The translations under genes were made by a program, and so were the position numbers. The notes below the pieces were generated by a model, which saw nothing but the letters and a program-made list of their open reading frames with translations, was not told where the DNA came from and did not search any database. From positions 434,001 through 498,000 of the forward strand of contig NZ_PYAX01000007.1 of assembly GCF_003014735.1 (NCBI RefSeq): a DNA stretch of 64,000 nucleotides, in the 5' to 3' direction. The number at the start of each line of letters is the position of its first letter. Positions within the stretch are counted from its first letter, which is position 1. This document shows positions 17,816 through 27,002 of this stretch, piece after piece. This DNA comes from Saccharothrix carnea (lineage in GTDB: Bacteria; Actinomycetota; Actinomycetes; Mycobacteriales; Pseudonocardiaceae).

Positions 17816-18688
17816 TCAGGAGAGCCAGGCGCGCCACGTCGGCAGGAGCGTGGCCAGCAGGGCGTCCGGGGCCTCGGTGTTCGGGTTGTGCATCACGCCC
17901 GACAGCACGGCGAAGTCGGCGTCCAGGCGTTCGGCCATGTCGCGCTGGCTCGCCGCCGACCAGGCGTCGTCGAACTCGCCGCACACCACCAGGCACGGGA
18001 TGCCCGTCGTGCGCAGGACGCGGGCCAGCTTGGCGACCAGGTCCGGCTCGGTGCGCAACGCCTCGCCCATGCCCAGCAGCCCGACCGGCGACGACCGCAC
18101 GAACCGCTCGCGGTAGAAGTCCTTCAGGTCCTGGGGGATCACCCGCCAGCGCGGGTTGAGCGCCTGGCGGGTCTCGTTGACCTGCTGCGACGCCTCGACG
18201 CCCTGCTCGCGCAGCACGATCTCGCCGTAGTCCAGGGCGGTGCGGCGCTCGCCCGGCGGCAGCTCGGACGGGCCGGACGCCATGAGCGTCAACCCGGCCA
18301 CCGGCGCACCGGCCAGCACCGCGCCGCGGGCCACCAGGCCACCGAACGAGTGGCCGAGCAGCAGCACGCGCCTGCCCTCGGCGGCCAGTTTCGCGACCAG
18401 TTCGGCCACCGCCGAGCCCAGCACCTCGGGCCGGTAGTCGGATTCGACCAGCGGGCCCGGCGACTCGTACTGGCCGGGCAGGTCGATCGCCACGACTTCA
18501 ACCCCGGCGTCGGCGATCGGGTCGACCAGCGGCGCGAAGTCCTCTTTGGACCCCGTGTAACCGGGGACGAGCAGCGCGGTGGCGCCCAGGTCGCGGCCCG
18601 CGGCGGGGGCGTGCAGGGCCGCGATCGGGCCGTGCCTGCCGGGCAGGTCCACGCGTTGCGCCCGGTGCGGGCTGAACTGCGAGTGCAC
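17816..18688 (-). CDS. Alpha/beta hydrolase
   Basis: This 290-residue cytoplasmic hydrolase shows the nucleophile elbow GHSFGG (Ser114), an oxyanion block LVPGYTGSKEDF and a late acid/His region (GEFDDAW and MHNPNTEAP). It belongs to the broad family of esterases and lipases; the substrate cannot be assigned. It starts with GTG at 18688. It lies on the same strand as the PQQ-propeller gene, 42 bp after it, and may be transcribed with it. Confidence 0.82.
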   Translation of the reverse strand: MHSQFSPHRAQRVDLPGRHGPIAALHAPAAGRDLGATALLVPGYTGSKEDFAPLVDPIADAGVEVVAIDLPGQYESPGPLVESDYRPEVLGSAVAELVAKLAAEGRRVLLLGHSFGGLVARGAVLAGAPVAGLTLMASGPSELPPGERRTALDYGEIVLREQGVEASQQVNETRQALNPRWRVIPQDLKDFYRERFVRSSPVGLLGMGEALRTEPDLVAKLARVLRTTGIPCLVVCGEFDDAWSAASQRDMAERLDADFAVLSGVMHNPNTEAPDALLATLLPTWRAWLS

Positions 18689-18730
18689 GTCTGGCAGTCT
18701 GCCGCACCGGCCGCGCGGGTGCGTGGCGCG

Positions 18731-20071
18731 TTACCGCAGTGCGACGAGCGTGCCGCCGCGCTGCTCCAGCACGACGGGACCCTCGGTGGCCATCTCGACC
18801 GGGCCGGTGTGGTCGCCGCGGTCGACCGGGATCGCCGCGACTTCCTGGCCGGAGACCTGGTCGAGCACCTTCAGCCCGTCCTCGACCGGCAGCAGCAGCC
18901 GACCGGCGAGCGTGGTGCCCGCGCCGAGGGTGTCGTTCGCGGTCCACAGCGGGTTCAGGTCGGCCAGTGACAGCGCCACCGTCTTCGACCCGGTGAACCA
19001 GTAGGTGTTCGCGGTGCTGGTGAACGTCGACGCCACCCGTCCGGGCGGGTCGCCCGCGAGCTCGTCGGCGGTGACGTCGACCTGGTGGTCGGCGACCGCG
19101 GCGCCGGTCTCGGAGTCGAACACCACGATCCGGCCCGGCACGGCCAGCGCGACCCGGTTGGCGGTGACGGCGATGACGCGGGCGCCGTTCTCGCCGGTCA
19201 CCGTGCTGCTGATGACCTGCGGCTCGTCGGACTTCTCGGGGTTGGGCTTGAGGATCGTGAGGCGGTCGGACGGGTCGAGGGCGGGGCAGCGCTCGATCAT
19301 CGCGATCTTGCCGGCGGTGACCGCGAACGAGTGGTAGGTGCAGCCGGTGCGCGGCTGCTTGTTCGGGTTCACGATGGCGCGCAGGGCGCCGTACTCGAGC
19401 GAGCGGACCAGGTCGTCGCGGCGGTAGACCTCGACGTACGTGCCGCCGGTGGTGAGGACGTGCGAGCCCTCGTTGAGCAGTCGGGTGCCGAACTCGGCGT
19501 CGCCGTTGCGCTGCGGGCCGCGCTTGCCGGAGGCGTTCTCAAGGGTGGTGACCTCGGAGCAGTTGGTGTCCTTGCGGTGCACCGCGAAGATGCGGCCCCA
19601 GGCCGTGGAGACGGTGCACAGGGGCAGGTCGCGGGCGTAGCGCCAGCGGACGTCGCCGGTGAACGCGTCCCGGCCGACGACCTCACCGCCGTCGCCGGTG
19701 ACGACGACCGAGTCGAGGTTCACCGGAACGGGGGTCGCCCCGCTGGGGGCGCGCCAGATCTCGGAGAGCGTTGGCGGCATCGCGGTGACGGGTTGCAACG
19801 GGGTGACCTCGGACGGACCCGTCTGGCTGATCGTGTTGCGGGCGTCGCTGGTCAGCCACAGCACCAGGCTGGCGACGAGCACCGCGACCACGACCAGCGC
19901 CACGCCGATGAAGTCGCCCTTCGTGCGCCACGACCTCGCCGGCAGCGGCTCGAATGGCTCGACTGCGTCGTCGTCCCGCGGCTCGCCCTGGGCTTCGCCG
20001 GCCTCCGCCAGGACGTCTTCCTCGTCCAGCACGACCTGCCCGTTCGACTCCGCCTGCTCCGGCTGGCCCAC
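18731..20071 (-). CDS. Membrane-anchored PQQ/WD-like beta-propeller protein
   Basis: This 446-residue protein has an acidic cytoplasmic N-terminus, one membrane helix (about 53-74) and an extracellular region of repeated beta blades (VVVTGDGGEVVGRDAFTGDVRW and similar) like outer-surface PQQ-binding propellers. Four cysteines suggest disulfides. The GTG at 20071 has gggagc 7 nt upstream; the open frame continues further but without conserved sequence. By position next to the DEAD-box helicase and ferritin-like genes it looks like the Rv3212 counterpart of M. tuberculosis (my recollection). Role unknown. Confidence 0.78.
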   Translation of the reverse strand: MGQPEQAESNGQVVLDEEDVLAEAGEAQGEPRDDDAVEPFEPLPARSWRTKGDFIGVALVVVAVLVASLVLWLTSDARNTISQTGPSEVTPLQPVTAMPPTLSEIWRAPSGATPVPVNLDSVVVTGDGGEVVGRDAFTGDVRWRYARDLPLCTVSTAWGRIFAVHRKDTNCSEVTTLENASGKRGPQRNGDAEFGTRLLNEGSHVLTTGGTYVEVYRRDDLVRSLEYGALRAIVNPNKQPRTGCTYHSFAVTAGKIAMIERCPALDPSDRLTILKPNPEKSDEPQVISSTVTGENGARVIAVTANRVALAVPGRIVVFDSETGAAVADHQVDVTADELAGDPPGRVASTFTSTANTYWFTGSKTVALSLADLNPLWTANDTLGAGTTLAGRLLLPVEDGLKVLDQVSGQEVAAIPVDRGDHTGPVEMATEGPVVLEQRGGTLVALR

Positions 20072-20938
20072 TGCCCGGCTCCCGATGGTCGGTGATCTAT
20101 CGCGTTCGGTCTGGCGACATGCTGCCACCACCGGGAAGAGGTCGGTGTGAGGCGGCAGCAGGTTCCGTTCACAGCGGCGTCCCGCAACCCCGAGCCGAGA
20201 CCCTTTCGCGCCGTGTCGGCCGGCGGCTCGACGCTCAAACGTAGCGCGCTCAACAGCCGAGCCAACCGGTCCAGTCCACCCGATCCGCCCCGGCTGATCC
20301 AACCCCGGCCCGGCCGACCTTGCCCGCTTGATCGAACCGGCCCGCTCCGGCCTGGCCGACCCGATCTCGCGATTCGATCCCGCGGCCCGATCCCGCGGCC
20401 CGATCCAGCTCGCCCCGATCCGGCGCGCCCATCCGACCTGCCTGTCGAGCCCGCCCGCTCCAGCCCGCCAGCCTGGCCGATTCGTCCCGCTTGCTCATCC
20501 CGCCCGATCCGGGCTGGCCGAGCCGGCGACCCGCCTGGCTGGCCGACCCGGCGACCCGGCGACCCCCGCCGGCCCGTCTCGACCCGGTCCGTCGCTGCGG
20601 CGCGGGTCGCTGCGGCGCGTCACGTTGGGCGCGGCTTGGGCCGTTCCGTGGCGCGCCATGGGGCGGGCGGTGTGGTCGGTCCTTGCCGTCCATGCCGGGC
20701 CGCGTTCCGTGGATGGCGGCCCTGGCGTGGGCGGGCTGGGGGCTGGTGTTCGGTCCGGTGGTCTGGCGGCCCGGTCGCCTGGAGGGTTTCCGGGGTGCCG
20801 GGGTGGTTCGGCGGCTCCTCGATTCTAACCGAGGTGCGGTAACAGTGTTTCCGTACATTTTCGGGTCATGTTCACCCGATTGGGTTTGGGCGGGCCGGGC
20901 AGCGCTGGTGCAGAGGCGCTGCCCACCGCGATTGTTCC
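20072..20938. repeat. 867-bp noncoding tract rich in GATCC/CCGATC repeats
   Basis: No gene is convincing here. From about 20265 to 20620 the DNA is built of irregular repeats of gatcc, ccgatcc, cggcc and cccgc; the clearest is a 13-bp tandem repeat cgatcccgcggcc (2.5 copies, 20375-20406). Open frames on both strands give only Pro/Arg/Ser-rich, low-complexity protein. An AT-richer patch (20821-20890) precedes the helicase terminator. The region is probably evolutionarily unstable spacer. Confidence 0.55.
20897..20924 (-). terminator. Hairpin downstream of the DEAD-box gene
   Basis: A 9-bp stem (gggcagcgc and its complement) with a 10-nt loop lies 15 bp beyond the helicase stop on the reverse strand. 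Confidence 0.6.
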
Positions 20939-22630
20939 CTAGTCGGCCGGGGTGGAGTCCGGGGTTTCGCTGCCGCCCGTGCGGCGGCGCCGGCGGCGGC
21001 GGGGGCGTTCGCCCTCGGCTGACGCGGCCGTCGACTCCTTGGCCGGTGCGCCCGCGGTGACCTCGGAGGATCCCTCGGTCGTCGTGCCGTTCTCGCCCGC
21101 GCTGACGCCGGCGCGGCTGCGGCGGCGGCGACGTGGGCGCGTGCCGCCCTCCTCGCCGGGGCCGGAGTTCGAGCCGGAACCCGAGCCGGCGGTGCCGGTG
21201 CCGGGTTCGGTCGGCTGGGCGCTGTCGGCACCCGCGCGGCCGCTGCGGCGGCGTTTGCGGGTCTTCTTCTCGCCCTTGAGGTTCTCCTCCGGCTCGGCGC
21301 CCAGGCCCGCGCGGGTGCGCAGGCCCAGCGGCAGCCGGCCGGTCGAGCCCGCCGGGATGTCCAACTCGGCGAACAGGTGGTCGGACGTCGAGTACGTCTC
21401 CACCGGCTCCGGCTTGCCCAGGTCGAGCGTGTCGCTGATCAGCTTCCACCGGGGCATCTCGTCCCAGTCCACCAGCGTGACCGCGACACCCGTGCGACCC
21501 GCCCGACCCGTGCGGCCGATGCGGTGCACGTAGGTCTTCTCGTCCTCCGGGCACTGGTAGTTGATCACGTGCGTGACGCCCTCGACGTCGATGCCGCGGG
21601 CGGCCACGTCGGTCGCCACCAGCACGTCGATCTTGCCCGAGCGGAACGCCCGCAGGGCCTGCTCACGCGCACCCTGGCCGAGGTCGCCGTGCACGGCCGC
21701 CGCGGCGAAACCGCGTTCGACCAGGTCGTCCGCCACCTTCTGGGCGGTGCGCTTGGTCCGGGTGAAGACCATCGACAGGCCGCGCTCACGGGCCTGCAAC
21801 GCCCGCGCCAGCAGCTCCGACTTGTCCAGCGCGTGCGCCCGGTAGACGAACTGCTCGGTGCGCTCGTGGATCGCGCCCGCGTCGTTCTCCTCGGCACGCA
21901 CGTGCGTGGGTTGGTTGAGGAACGTGCGCGCCAGCGTGATGATCGGCCCCGGCATGGTCGCCGAGAACAGCATGGTCTGCCGCTCGTCGGGCACCATCCG
22001 CAGGATCCGCTCGATGTCGGGCAGGAACCCGAGGTCGAGCATCTCGTCGGCCTCGTCCAGCACGAGCCCGCGCACCTTGCCGAGCACCAGGTGGCGCTGC
22101 TCGGCCAGGTCGAGCAACCGGCCCGGCGTGCCGACGACCACGTCGACGCCCTTGCGCAGCGCCGCGATCTGCGGCTCGTACGGCCGGCCGCCGTAGATGG
22201 CCAGCACGCGCACGTTGAGGTGCTTCGCCGCGTCGGTCAGGTCGTGGGTGACCTGCAGGCACAGCTCGCGCGTCGGCACGACGACGAGCGCCTGCGGCGT
22301 GCCGTCACCCGGCGTCACGATGCGCTGGAGCAGCGGGATGCCGAAGCCCAGCGTCTTGCCGGTGCCCGTGCGGGCCTGGCCGATGACGTCGTCGCCGGCC
22401 AGCGCCAGCGGCAGGGTCAGCTCCTGGATGGCGAACGTGCGGTGGATGCCCGCCTCGGCCAGGGAGCGCACGATCTCCTCGCGCACCCCCAGCTCGCCGA
22501 ACGTGGGCGAATCGGGTTTGACCGGGGCGTCGGCGACGAGCGGGTGCGAGGTGTCGTCTTCCGGGACACCCGCCTCGCTGTGCTCCAAGGCCACCGGGTC
22601 GATGTGGGTCTCTTCGTTCGTCGCGGTCAG
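20939..22630 (-). CDS. DEAD-box ATP-dependent RNA helicase
   Basis: This protein carries all DEAD-box motifs in order: Q motif [17 protein letters not shown] (I), PTRELCLQ (Ia), TPGR (Ib), VLDEADEM (II), SAT (III), VFTRTKRT (IV), [10 protein letters not shown] (V) and [10 protein letters not shown] (VI). The C-terminal about 170 residues are a low-complexity RNA-binding tail with RRRRR and S/G/T-rich stretches. It remodels structured RNA. The start is unclear: a CTG at 22630 is 8 nt from gagagagg, while the first GTG-type start upstream (22756) adds sequence unlike the family. The gene corresponds to Rv3211 (rhlE) of M. tuberculosis by order. Confidence 0.9.
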   Translation of the reverse strand: MTATNEETHIDPVALEHSEAGVPEDDTSHPLVADAPVKPDSPTFGELGVREEIVRSLAEAGIHRTFAIQELTLPLALAGDDVIGQARTGTGKTLGFGIPLLQRIVTPGDGTPQALVVVPTRELCLQVTHDLTDAAKHLNVRVLAIYGGRPYEPQIAALRKGVDVVVGTPGRLLDLAEQRHLVLGKVRGLVLDEADEMLDLGFLPDIERILRMVPDERQTMLFSATMPGPIITLARTFLNQPTHVRAEENDAGAIHERTEQFVYRAHALDKSELLARALQARERGLSMVFTRTKRTAQKVADDLVERGFAAAAVHGDLGQGAREQALRAFRSGKIDVLVATDVAARGIDVEGVTHVINYQCPEDEKTYVHRIGRTGRAGRTGVAVTLVDWDEMPRWKLISDTLDLGKPEPVETYSTSDHLFAELDIPAGSTGRLPLGLRTRAGLGAEPEENLKGEKKTRKRRRSGRAGADSAQPTEPGTGTAGSGSGSNSGPGEEGGTRPRRRRRSRAGVSAGENGTTTEGSSEVTAGAPAKESTAASAEGERPRRRRRRRTGGSETPDSTPAD

Positions 22631-22948
22631 GGTGATCGCCTCTCTCGTACCAGCGCGCCACGGCCTGTACGGGCCGCTCGACCGCGTCACCGCCACTCGG
22701 GCCACCGCAAGGGGCCGGGCGGGTCGCGGGAGGGCCAGCGAGGTGTGTGCGCGCACCCTCTCCTGGCGGCACGGTGCCGCCGCAGTTCAGCCTTCGGCAC
22801 CGCTAGCGAGCCCCCACTGGGCCGCGCCGCGCCGGGCGTCGTCTGTCGAGTCTACCCGGCGACTAGGCCGATCGGGCTGGTTCGCGGCCTCGAGTGCGGT
22901 TTCGCGTGCCTGGGGTGTTGTCAACGACACCCGGCTAGGCTCCGTGGC

Positions 22949-23647
22949 ATGAGCGACCCGGGAGTGGATGCGGCGGTGGGTCAGTCGGTGGCGGTGGGTG
23001 ACGGAGACCAGGTGGCAGAGGGTGTGGTGGACCTGCTCGGCGCCCTCGCGTACGGCGAGCTGTCGGCGTTCGACCGGCTCGCCGAGGACGCCCGGACCGC
23101 GCCCACGCTGGCCGGGCGCGCCGCGTTGTCGCGGATGGCGGCGGCCGAGATCGGCCACTACGGGCTGCTGGAGCGCTACCTGGCCGAGCGCGGCCACTCG
23201 CTCGAGGAAGCCATGCGGCCGTTCGCCGCGGGTTTCGACGGGTTCCACGCCTCCACGGCGCCGCGCAGCTGGCTGGAGTCGCTGGTGAAGGCCTACGTCG
23301 GCGACGCCCTGGCGGCCGACTTCTACCGCGAGGTCGCGGAGTGGCTGGACGAGCCGACCAAGCAGCTGGTGCTCGCGGTGCTGGCCGACACGGGCCACTC
23401 GGCGTTCGCCGAGCGCGAAGTCCGGGCCGCCTGCGACGACGACCCGACGCTGCGAGACCGGCTCACGTTGTGGGGTCGCCGACTGCTCGGCGAGGCATTG
23501 ACGCAGGCCCAGTACGTGGTGGCGGAGCGGGACGGGCTCGCGGAGCTGATCGTGCGCGGCTCGGGCGACCTGGCGGGCATCGCGGCGCTGTTCCGGCGGC
23601 TCCAGCAGAGCCACACGCGGCGCATGACGGCGCTCGGGCTCGGCTAG
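22949..23647 (+). CDS. Ferritin-like diiron-fold protein
   Basis: This 232-residue helical protein fits a ferritin-like four-helix bundle. The first helix has [11 protein letters not shown], the second [15 protein letters not shown] with an E-x-x-H metal motif, and later helices have YREV and GHSAFAE. Family members are annotated as tRNA-modifying monooxygenase-like or of unknown function. TAGGCT lies 7 nt before the ATG at 22949, so it is probably leaderless. It is divergent from the helicase and upstream of the DUF3107 gene, the order seen in mycobacteria (Rv3210c, Rv3208A). Confidence 0.83.
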   Translation: MSDPGVDAAVGQSVAVGDGDQVAEGVVDLLGALAYGELSAFDRLAEDARTAPTLAGRAALSRMAAAEIGHYGLLERYLAERGHSLEEAMRPFAAGFDGFHASTAPRSWLESLVKAYVGDALAADFYREVAEWLDEPTKQLVLAVLADTGHSAFAEREVRAACDDDPTLRDRLTLWGRRLLGEALTQAQYVVAERDGLAELIVRGSGDLAGIAALFRRLQQSHTRRMTALGLG

Positions 23648-23688
23648 GGTTGGTGTTCGAAAGCCATCAACGCCGCACGGAGGTCAGC

Positions 23689-23919
23689 GTGGAGGTCAGG
23701 GTCGGGATCGCGGACAGCCCGCGGGAGCTCGTGGTGTCCAGCGGGCTCACCCCCGAGGAGGTCGAGGCGCAGGTCGCGGACGCGCTGAAGGCCGGCACCG
23801 GGCAGCTCGTGCTGGTCGACCAGAAGGGCGCCCGCTACTTGGTGCCGGCGTCGCGCATCGCGTACGTGGAGATCGGTCCGAGCGACTCGCGCCGCGTCGG
23901 GTTCGTCTCCGGCGACTGA
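23689..23919 (+). CDS. DUF3107 family small protein
   Basis: This 76-residue protein of the actinobacterial DUF3107 family reads VEVRVGIADSPRELVV, then TPEEVEAQVADAL, and ends KGARYLVPASRIAYVEIG. The fold is a small alpha/beta domain whose last part resembles a ligand- or protein-binding strand. GTG at 23689 follows cggagg. The mycobacterial homologue (TB9.4, Rv3208A) is a small secreted or cytoplasmic protein of unknown role. Confidence 0.85.
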   Translation: MEVRVGIADSPRELVVSSGLTPEEVEAQVADALKAGTGQLVLVDQKGARYLVPASRIAYVEIGPSDSRRVGFVSGD

Positions 23920-24010
23920 GCGGCGGAGGGCCGAGAACCGCGCGGTCGACGGGATCGACCGTCCGCGCGGCGCACCGGCCGAACGAGCGTTCTCCGGGCC
24001 ACCGGACACC

Positions 24011-24040
24011 AGAAGGGGCACCCGATCGGGTGCCCCTTCT
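24011..24040. terminator. Perfect palindromic terminator between convergent genes
   Basis: A 13-bp stem (agaaggggcaccc and its complement) with a GATC loop lies between the DUF3107 gene and the convergent DUF4873 gene, serving both strands. Confidence 0.9.
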
Positions 24041-24060
24041 CGCGTTTGTCGAGCCCCTGG

Positions 24061-24363
24061 TCAGCCGACCGCGAACGGCGGCGTGGAGGTGCCGGCCACG
24101 CGGTAGCGCCGCCAGGGGTCGGGGTCGGTGAGCGACCCGGTCGCCGAGCCGTCGGGTGTGCGCAGCAGCGCGGTCCGCGCACCGCCCTCCACCAGCTCGG
24201 TGACCTGCTCGTTCGCGCCGACCCGGCCGTACCAGTGGTAGCGGCCGTCGATGGGCTGGAAGTAGCCGCGCAGCTCCACGCTCACCGGCACCTCCCGCTC
24301 GTCGAACACCAGCACGGCCGCGCCGGTGTAGCCCTCTTCGTCGTGCTCGTGTTCCTCGCTCAT
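24061..24363 (-). CDS. DUF4873 domain protein
   Basis: This 100-residue protein consists of one DUF4873 domain, recognisable by GYTGAAVLVFDEREVPVSVE, GYFQPIDGRYHWYGRV and DPWRRYRVAGTSTPPF. The domain is often fused or adjacent to flavin-dependent monooxygenases and oxidation genes in actinobacteria; its function is unknown. The ATG overlaps the TetR stop by one base, so the two are co-translated. The pairing with a diiron oxygenase across the divergent promoter suggests a role in the same oxidation or detoxification pathway. Confidence 0.82.
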   Translation of the reverse strand: MSEEHEHDEEGYTGAAVLVFDEREVPVSVELRGYFQPIDGRYHWYGRVGANEQVTELVEGGARTALLRTPDGSATGSLTDPDPWRRYRVAGTSTPPFAVG

Positions 24364-25097
24364 CACGCCTCCTCGACGTCGACGACCCGCAGGTGGGGGC
24401 CTTCGGGCAGGTCCGCTGCGGGGAAATCGCTGGTCAGCGGCGCGTCCGGGTCGAGTTCCACGCCCGCGGAGCGGAGCAGGCCGTCGATGGCGTGCCAGAT
24501 GATCGTGGTCAGGTAGTCGCTCAGGCTCGCCCGTGTCATCGACTGCCGGTCCAGCCACCAGTCGCCCGCGTTCTGCACCATGCCGACCAGCGCGTGCGCC
24601 CACGGCTCGGCACCGCCGGAGTCCATGTCGAACGCGCGCAGGTAGTCGCCGAGCAGCCGGGCCAGGGCCGCCGCGATCAGCTCCTTGTCCTCGCTGACCA
24701 CGTCCTGCTCGACCGGCCGGTCGGTGAACGACTTGCGCACCACGAACCGGTACAGGTTCGGGTGCTCCTCGATCACCGACAGGTAGGCGTCCACGATGCG
24801 CTTGATGCGCTGCCGGATCGGGCCGTCGTGCTCGATCGCGGGCCCCATCTTGTCCATCAGCATCTCGGTGCCGCGCCGGCCCACGGCGAGGTAGAGGTCG
24901 GACTTGTCGGCGAAGTGCCGGTAGAGCACCGGCTTGCTGACGCCCGCCTCGGCGGCGATCTCGTCCATGCCCACGTCCGGGCCGTGCTTGGCGACGGCGC
25001 GGATGGTCGCTTCCACGAACTCGGCGCGCCGCGCCTCGCGGTGCCCCTTCCACCGTTCCCGGCGGGCGTCCGTGCCGCCCTTGACAGTTCGAGCCAT
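24363..25097 (-). CDS. TetR-family regulator
   Basis: This 244-residue repressor has the TetR N-terminal helix-turn-helix (ATIRAVAKHGPDVGMDEIAA then EAGVSKPVLYRHFADKSDLY) and a helical ligand-binding C-terminal domain. ATG at 25097 is chosen; the frame continues upstream but only as leader. It lies divergent to the diiron oxygenase with 64 bp between, in which an inverted repeat sits. Autoregulation and control of the oxygenase are therefore likely. It heads a two-gene unit with the DUF4873 gene. Confidence 0.88.
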   Translation of the reverse strand: MARTVKGGTDARRERWKGHREARRAEFVEATIRAVAKHGPDVGMDEIAAEAGVSKPVLYRHFADKSDLYLAVGRRGTEMLMDKMGPAIEHDGPIRQRIKRIVDAYLSVIEEHPNLYRFVVRKSFTDRPVEQDVVSEDKELIAAALARLLGDYLRAFDMDSGGAEPWAHALVGMVQNAGDWWLDRQSMTRASLSDYLTTIIWHAIDGLLRSAGVELDPDAPLTSDFPAADLPEGPHLRVVDVEEA

Positions 25098-25116
25098 GTG
25101 ACGCACGCTACCAGAA

Positions 25117-25137
25117 GTAACCGTTACCTCAAGTAAC
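25117..25137. promoter_or_regulatory. Probable TetR operator
   Basis: gtaac-c-gttac is a perfect inverted repeat (25117-25127) followed by a third half-site aagtaac (25131-25137), AT-rich for this genome, centred between the divergent TetR and diiron oxygenase starts (25097 and 25162). Its place over both promoters fits an operator. Confidence 0.7.
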
Positions 25138-25161
25138 AGATAACTCCCGGGGAGGGACCCG

Positions 25162-26061
25162 ATGACGAGGACCTTGAAGGTCGCGGATCGAGAGAAGACC
25201 GCCGAGCGTCTGCTCAACTCCTCGGCCGACAAGTTCTACGACCCTGAGGTCGACATCGACTGGTCCGCGCCTCTGGTCGACGGCCTGCGGTTCACGCCGG
25301 AGCACCGGTGCTCGCTGTACGGCACCGAGCTGTGGGACCAGATGAGCCCGGAGCAGCGCATCGACCTGTCCCGGCACGAGGTGGCCAGCGTCGCCAGCGT
25401 CGGGCTGTGGTTCGAGATCCTGCTCATGCAGATGCTGCTCAAGGAGGTCTACCGCTCGGACCCGACGACCAAGCACGCGCAGTACGCGCTGACCGAGGTC
25501 GCCGACGAGTGCCGGCACTCGACGATGTTCGCCCGGATGGTCGAGGCGATCGGCTGCCCGCCCTACGGCCCCCGCCAGTACACCTACCAGCTGGGCAAGC
25601 TGCTGCCGGTGGTCGGCTACGGGCCCGCGCTGTACGGGTCGATCCTGGTCGCCGAGGAGATCCTGGACCGGTTGCAGCGCGAGACGATGGCCGACGAGAC
25701 CGTGCAGCCGCTGGTGCGCATGGTCAACCGGATCCACGTGCTCGAAGAGGCCAGGCACGTCCGGTTCGCGCGCGAGGAGGTCGTGCGCGGGATGGAGAAG
25801 CTGACCAAGAAGGAGCTGCCCTACCAGCGGTGGCTGATCGCGACCACGTCCATGTTCATCACCCGGTCGCTGATCAACCCGGAGGTGTACGCGGCCGTGG
25901 GGCTGGACAAGGAGCAGGCGCACAAGGCGGCGCTGGGCAACCCGCACTGGCAGGAGAGCATCCGCTGGTCCGGCGAGCGGATCATGAAGTTCCTGGACGA
26001 GGTCGGTCTGGTCGGCAAGCCGGGAATGCGGGCTTGGCGCCGGTCGTTCCTGCTCGGATGA
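25162..26061 (+). CDS. AurF-type diiron oxygenase
   Basis: This 299-residue protein is of the AurF/p-aminobenzoate N-oxygenase family. Two ExxH sites are visible (E116-H119 in EVADECRHS and E196-H199 in EEARHVRF), plus E85, E165 and H192, giving a full set of ligands for a ferritin-like diiron centre. AurF members oxidise aryl amines or other substrates with O2; the actual substrate cannot be read. It overlaps the following hydrolase by 4 nt (ATGA) and is divergent from a TetR repressor, so the operon is probably inducible. No biosynthetic genes lie nearby, so it may be a detoxifying or lipid-modifying enzyme. Confidence 0.87.
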   Translation: MTRTLKVADREKTAERLLNSSADKFYDPEVDIDWSAPLVDGLRFTPEHRCSLYGTELWDQMSPEQRIDLSRHEVASVASVGLWFEILLMQMLLKEVYRSDPTTKHAQYALTEVADECRHSTMFARMVEAIGCPPYGPRQYTYQLGKLLPVVGYGPALYGSILVAEEILDRLQRETMADETVQPLVRMVNRIHVLEEARHVRFAREEVVRGMEKLTKKELPYQRWLIATTSMFITRSLINPEVYAAVGLDKEQAHKAALGNPHWQESIRWSGERIMKFLDEVGLVGKPGMRAWRRSFLLG

Positions 26062-26981
26062 GGGCCCGGGTGGCCGCGCCGCGGGAGTCCGACCAGCGGT
26101 TCGTGACCTCGGACGGCACGGCGTTGCACGTCGTCGACACCGGGCCGCGTGACTCCGACGTGACGACCGTGCTGCTGCACGGCTGGACGTTGGACCACAC
26201 GTCGTGGGACGCGGTCGCGGCCGGGCTGCCGGGGCGCGTGCTGCGGTACGACCACCGCGGTCACGGCGGCTCGGCGCCCGCGCCGGCCGGGACGGCCACG
26301 ATCGCCCGGTGCGCGGACGACCTGGCCGAGCTGGTCGCGGCCTGGGTGCCGACCGGGCGGCTGGTGCTGGCCGGGCACTCGATGGGCGGCATGACGATCA
26401 TGGCGTTGGCCGAGCAGCACCCCTCGCTGCTCGACCGCGTCGCCGGCGTCGTCCTGGTCGCCACCTCTTCGGGTGAACTCGCCGGCTCGACGCTGGGCCT
26501 GCCCGGACCGCTCGGCCGGGCGTTCGTGGCGGGGGAGAAGGCGGTCAACCGGCGGATCGCGCGGTTGCGGCGGGCCGAGCTGCTCAAGCGCACCGAGGTG
26601 GCCAGGCCGGGGCTGCGGTGGCTGCTGTTCGGCAAGCGGCCGTCGTGGCGGCACGTCGTGATGACGGCCGGGATGGTCGGCCGGTGCCACCCGGTGAGCA
26701 TGGTCGGGTTCCGCGACTCGCTCGACGAGCACGACCGGCGCAAGGCGCTGGCCGGGCTGGCGGGCATCCGGGCGGTGGTGCTGGCGGGCGCGGAGGACCG
26801 GCTCACCCCGCTGCGGCACGCCCGCGTGCTGGCCGACGAGCTGCCGCACGCCGAGCTGGTGATCTACCTCGGCGCGGGCCACATGCTGCCCTTGGAGAGG
26901 GCGGACGACGTCACCGCGCACATCGCCGGGGTCGTATCGACCTGCTTCCGGCCGGTCGGCGAGGCCGCGCGCGGCACCTGA
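26058..26981 (+). CDS. Alpha/beta hydrolase, cotranslated with the diiron oxygenase
   Basis: This 307-residue protein has an alpha/beta-hydrolase fold with oxyanion block LLHGWTLDHTSW, nucleophile elbow GHSMGG (Ser114), acid GAEDRLTP and catalytic His in GAGHMLPLE. Its ATG overlaps the oxygenase stop (ATGA). It probably processes an ester or acts in the same pathway. The C-terminus is basic and ends near an interspersed hairpin element. Confidence 0.85.
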   Translation: MRARVAAPRESDQRFVTSDGTALHVVDTGPRDSDVTTVLLHGWTLDHTSWDAVAAGLPGRVLRYDHRGHGGSAPAPAGTATIARCADDLAELVAAWVPTGRLVLAGHSMGGMTIMALAEQHPSLLDRVAGVVLVATSSGELAGSTLGLPGPLGRAFVAGEKAVNRRIARLRRAELLKRTEVARPGLRWLLFGKRPSWRHVVMTAGMVGRCHPVSMVGFRDSLDEHDRRKALAGLAGIRAVVLAGAEDRLTPLRHARVLADELPHAELVIYLGAGHMLPLERADDVTAHIAGVVSTCFRPVGEAARGT

Positions 26982-27002
26982 GCTGCCGGAGGCCGAGCCG
27001 GA

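Noticed and set aside
20147-20842. Open frames in the repeat tract between the PQQ and helicase genes
   Set aside because: Products are Pro/Arg/Ala low-complexity with no ribosome site; the DNA is repeat-derived.
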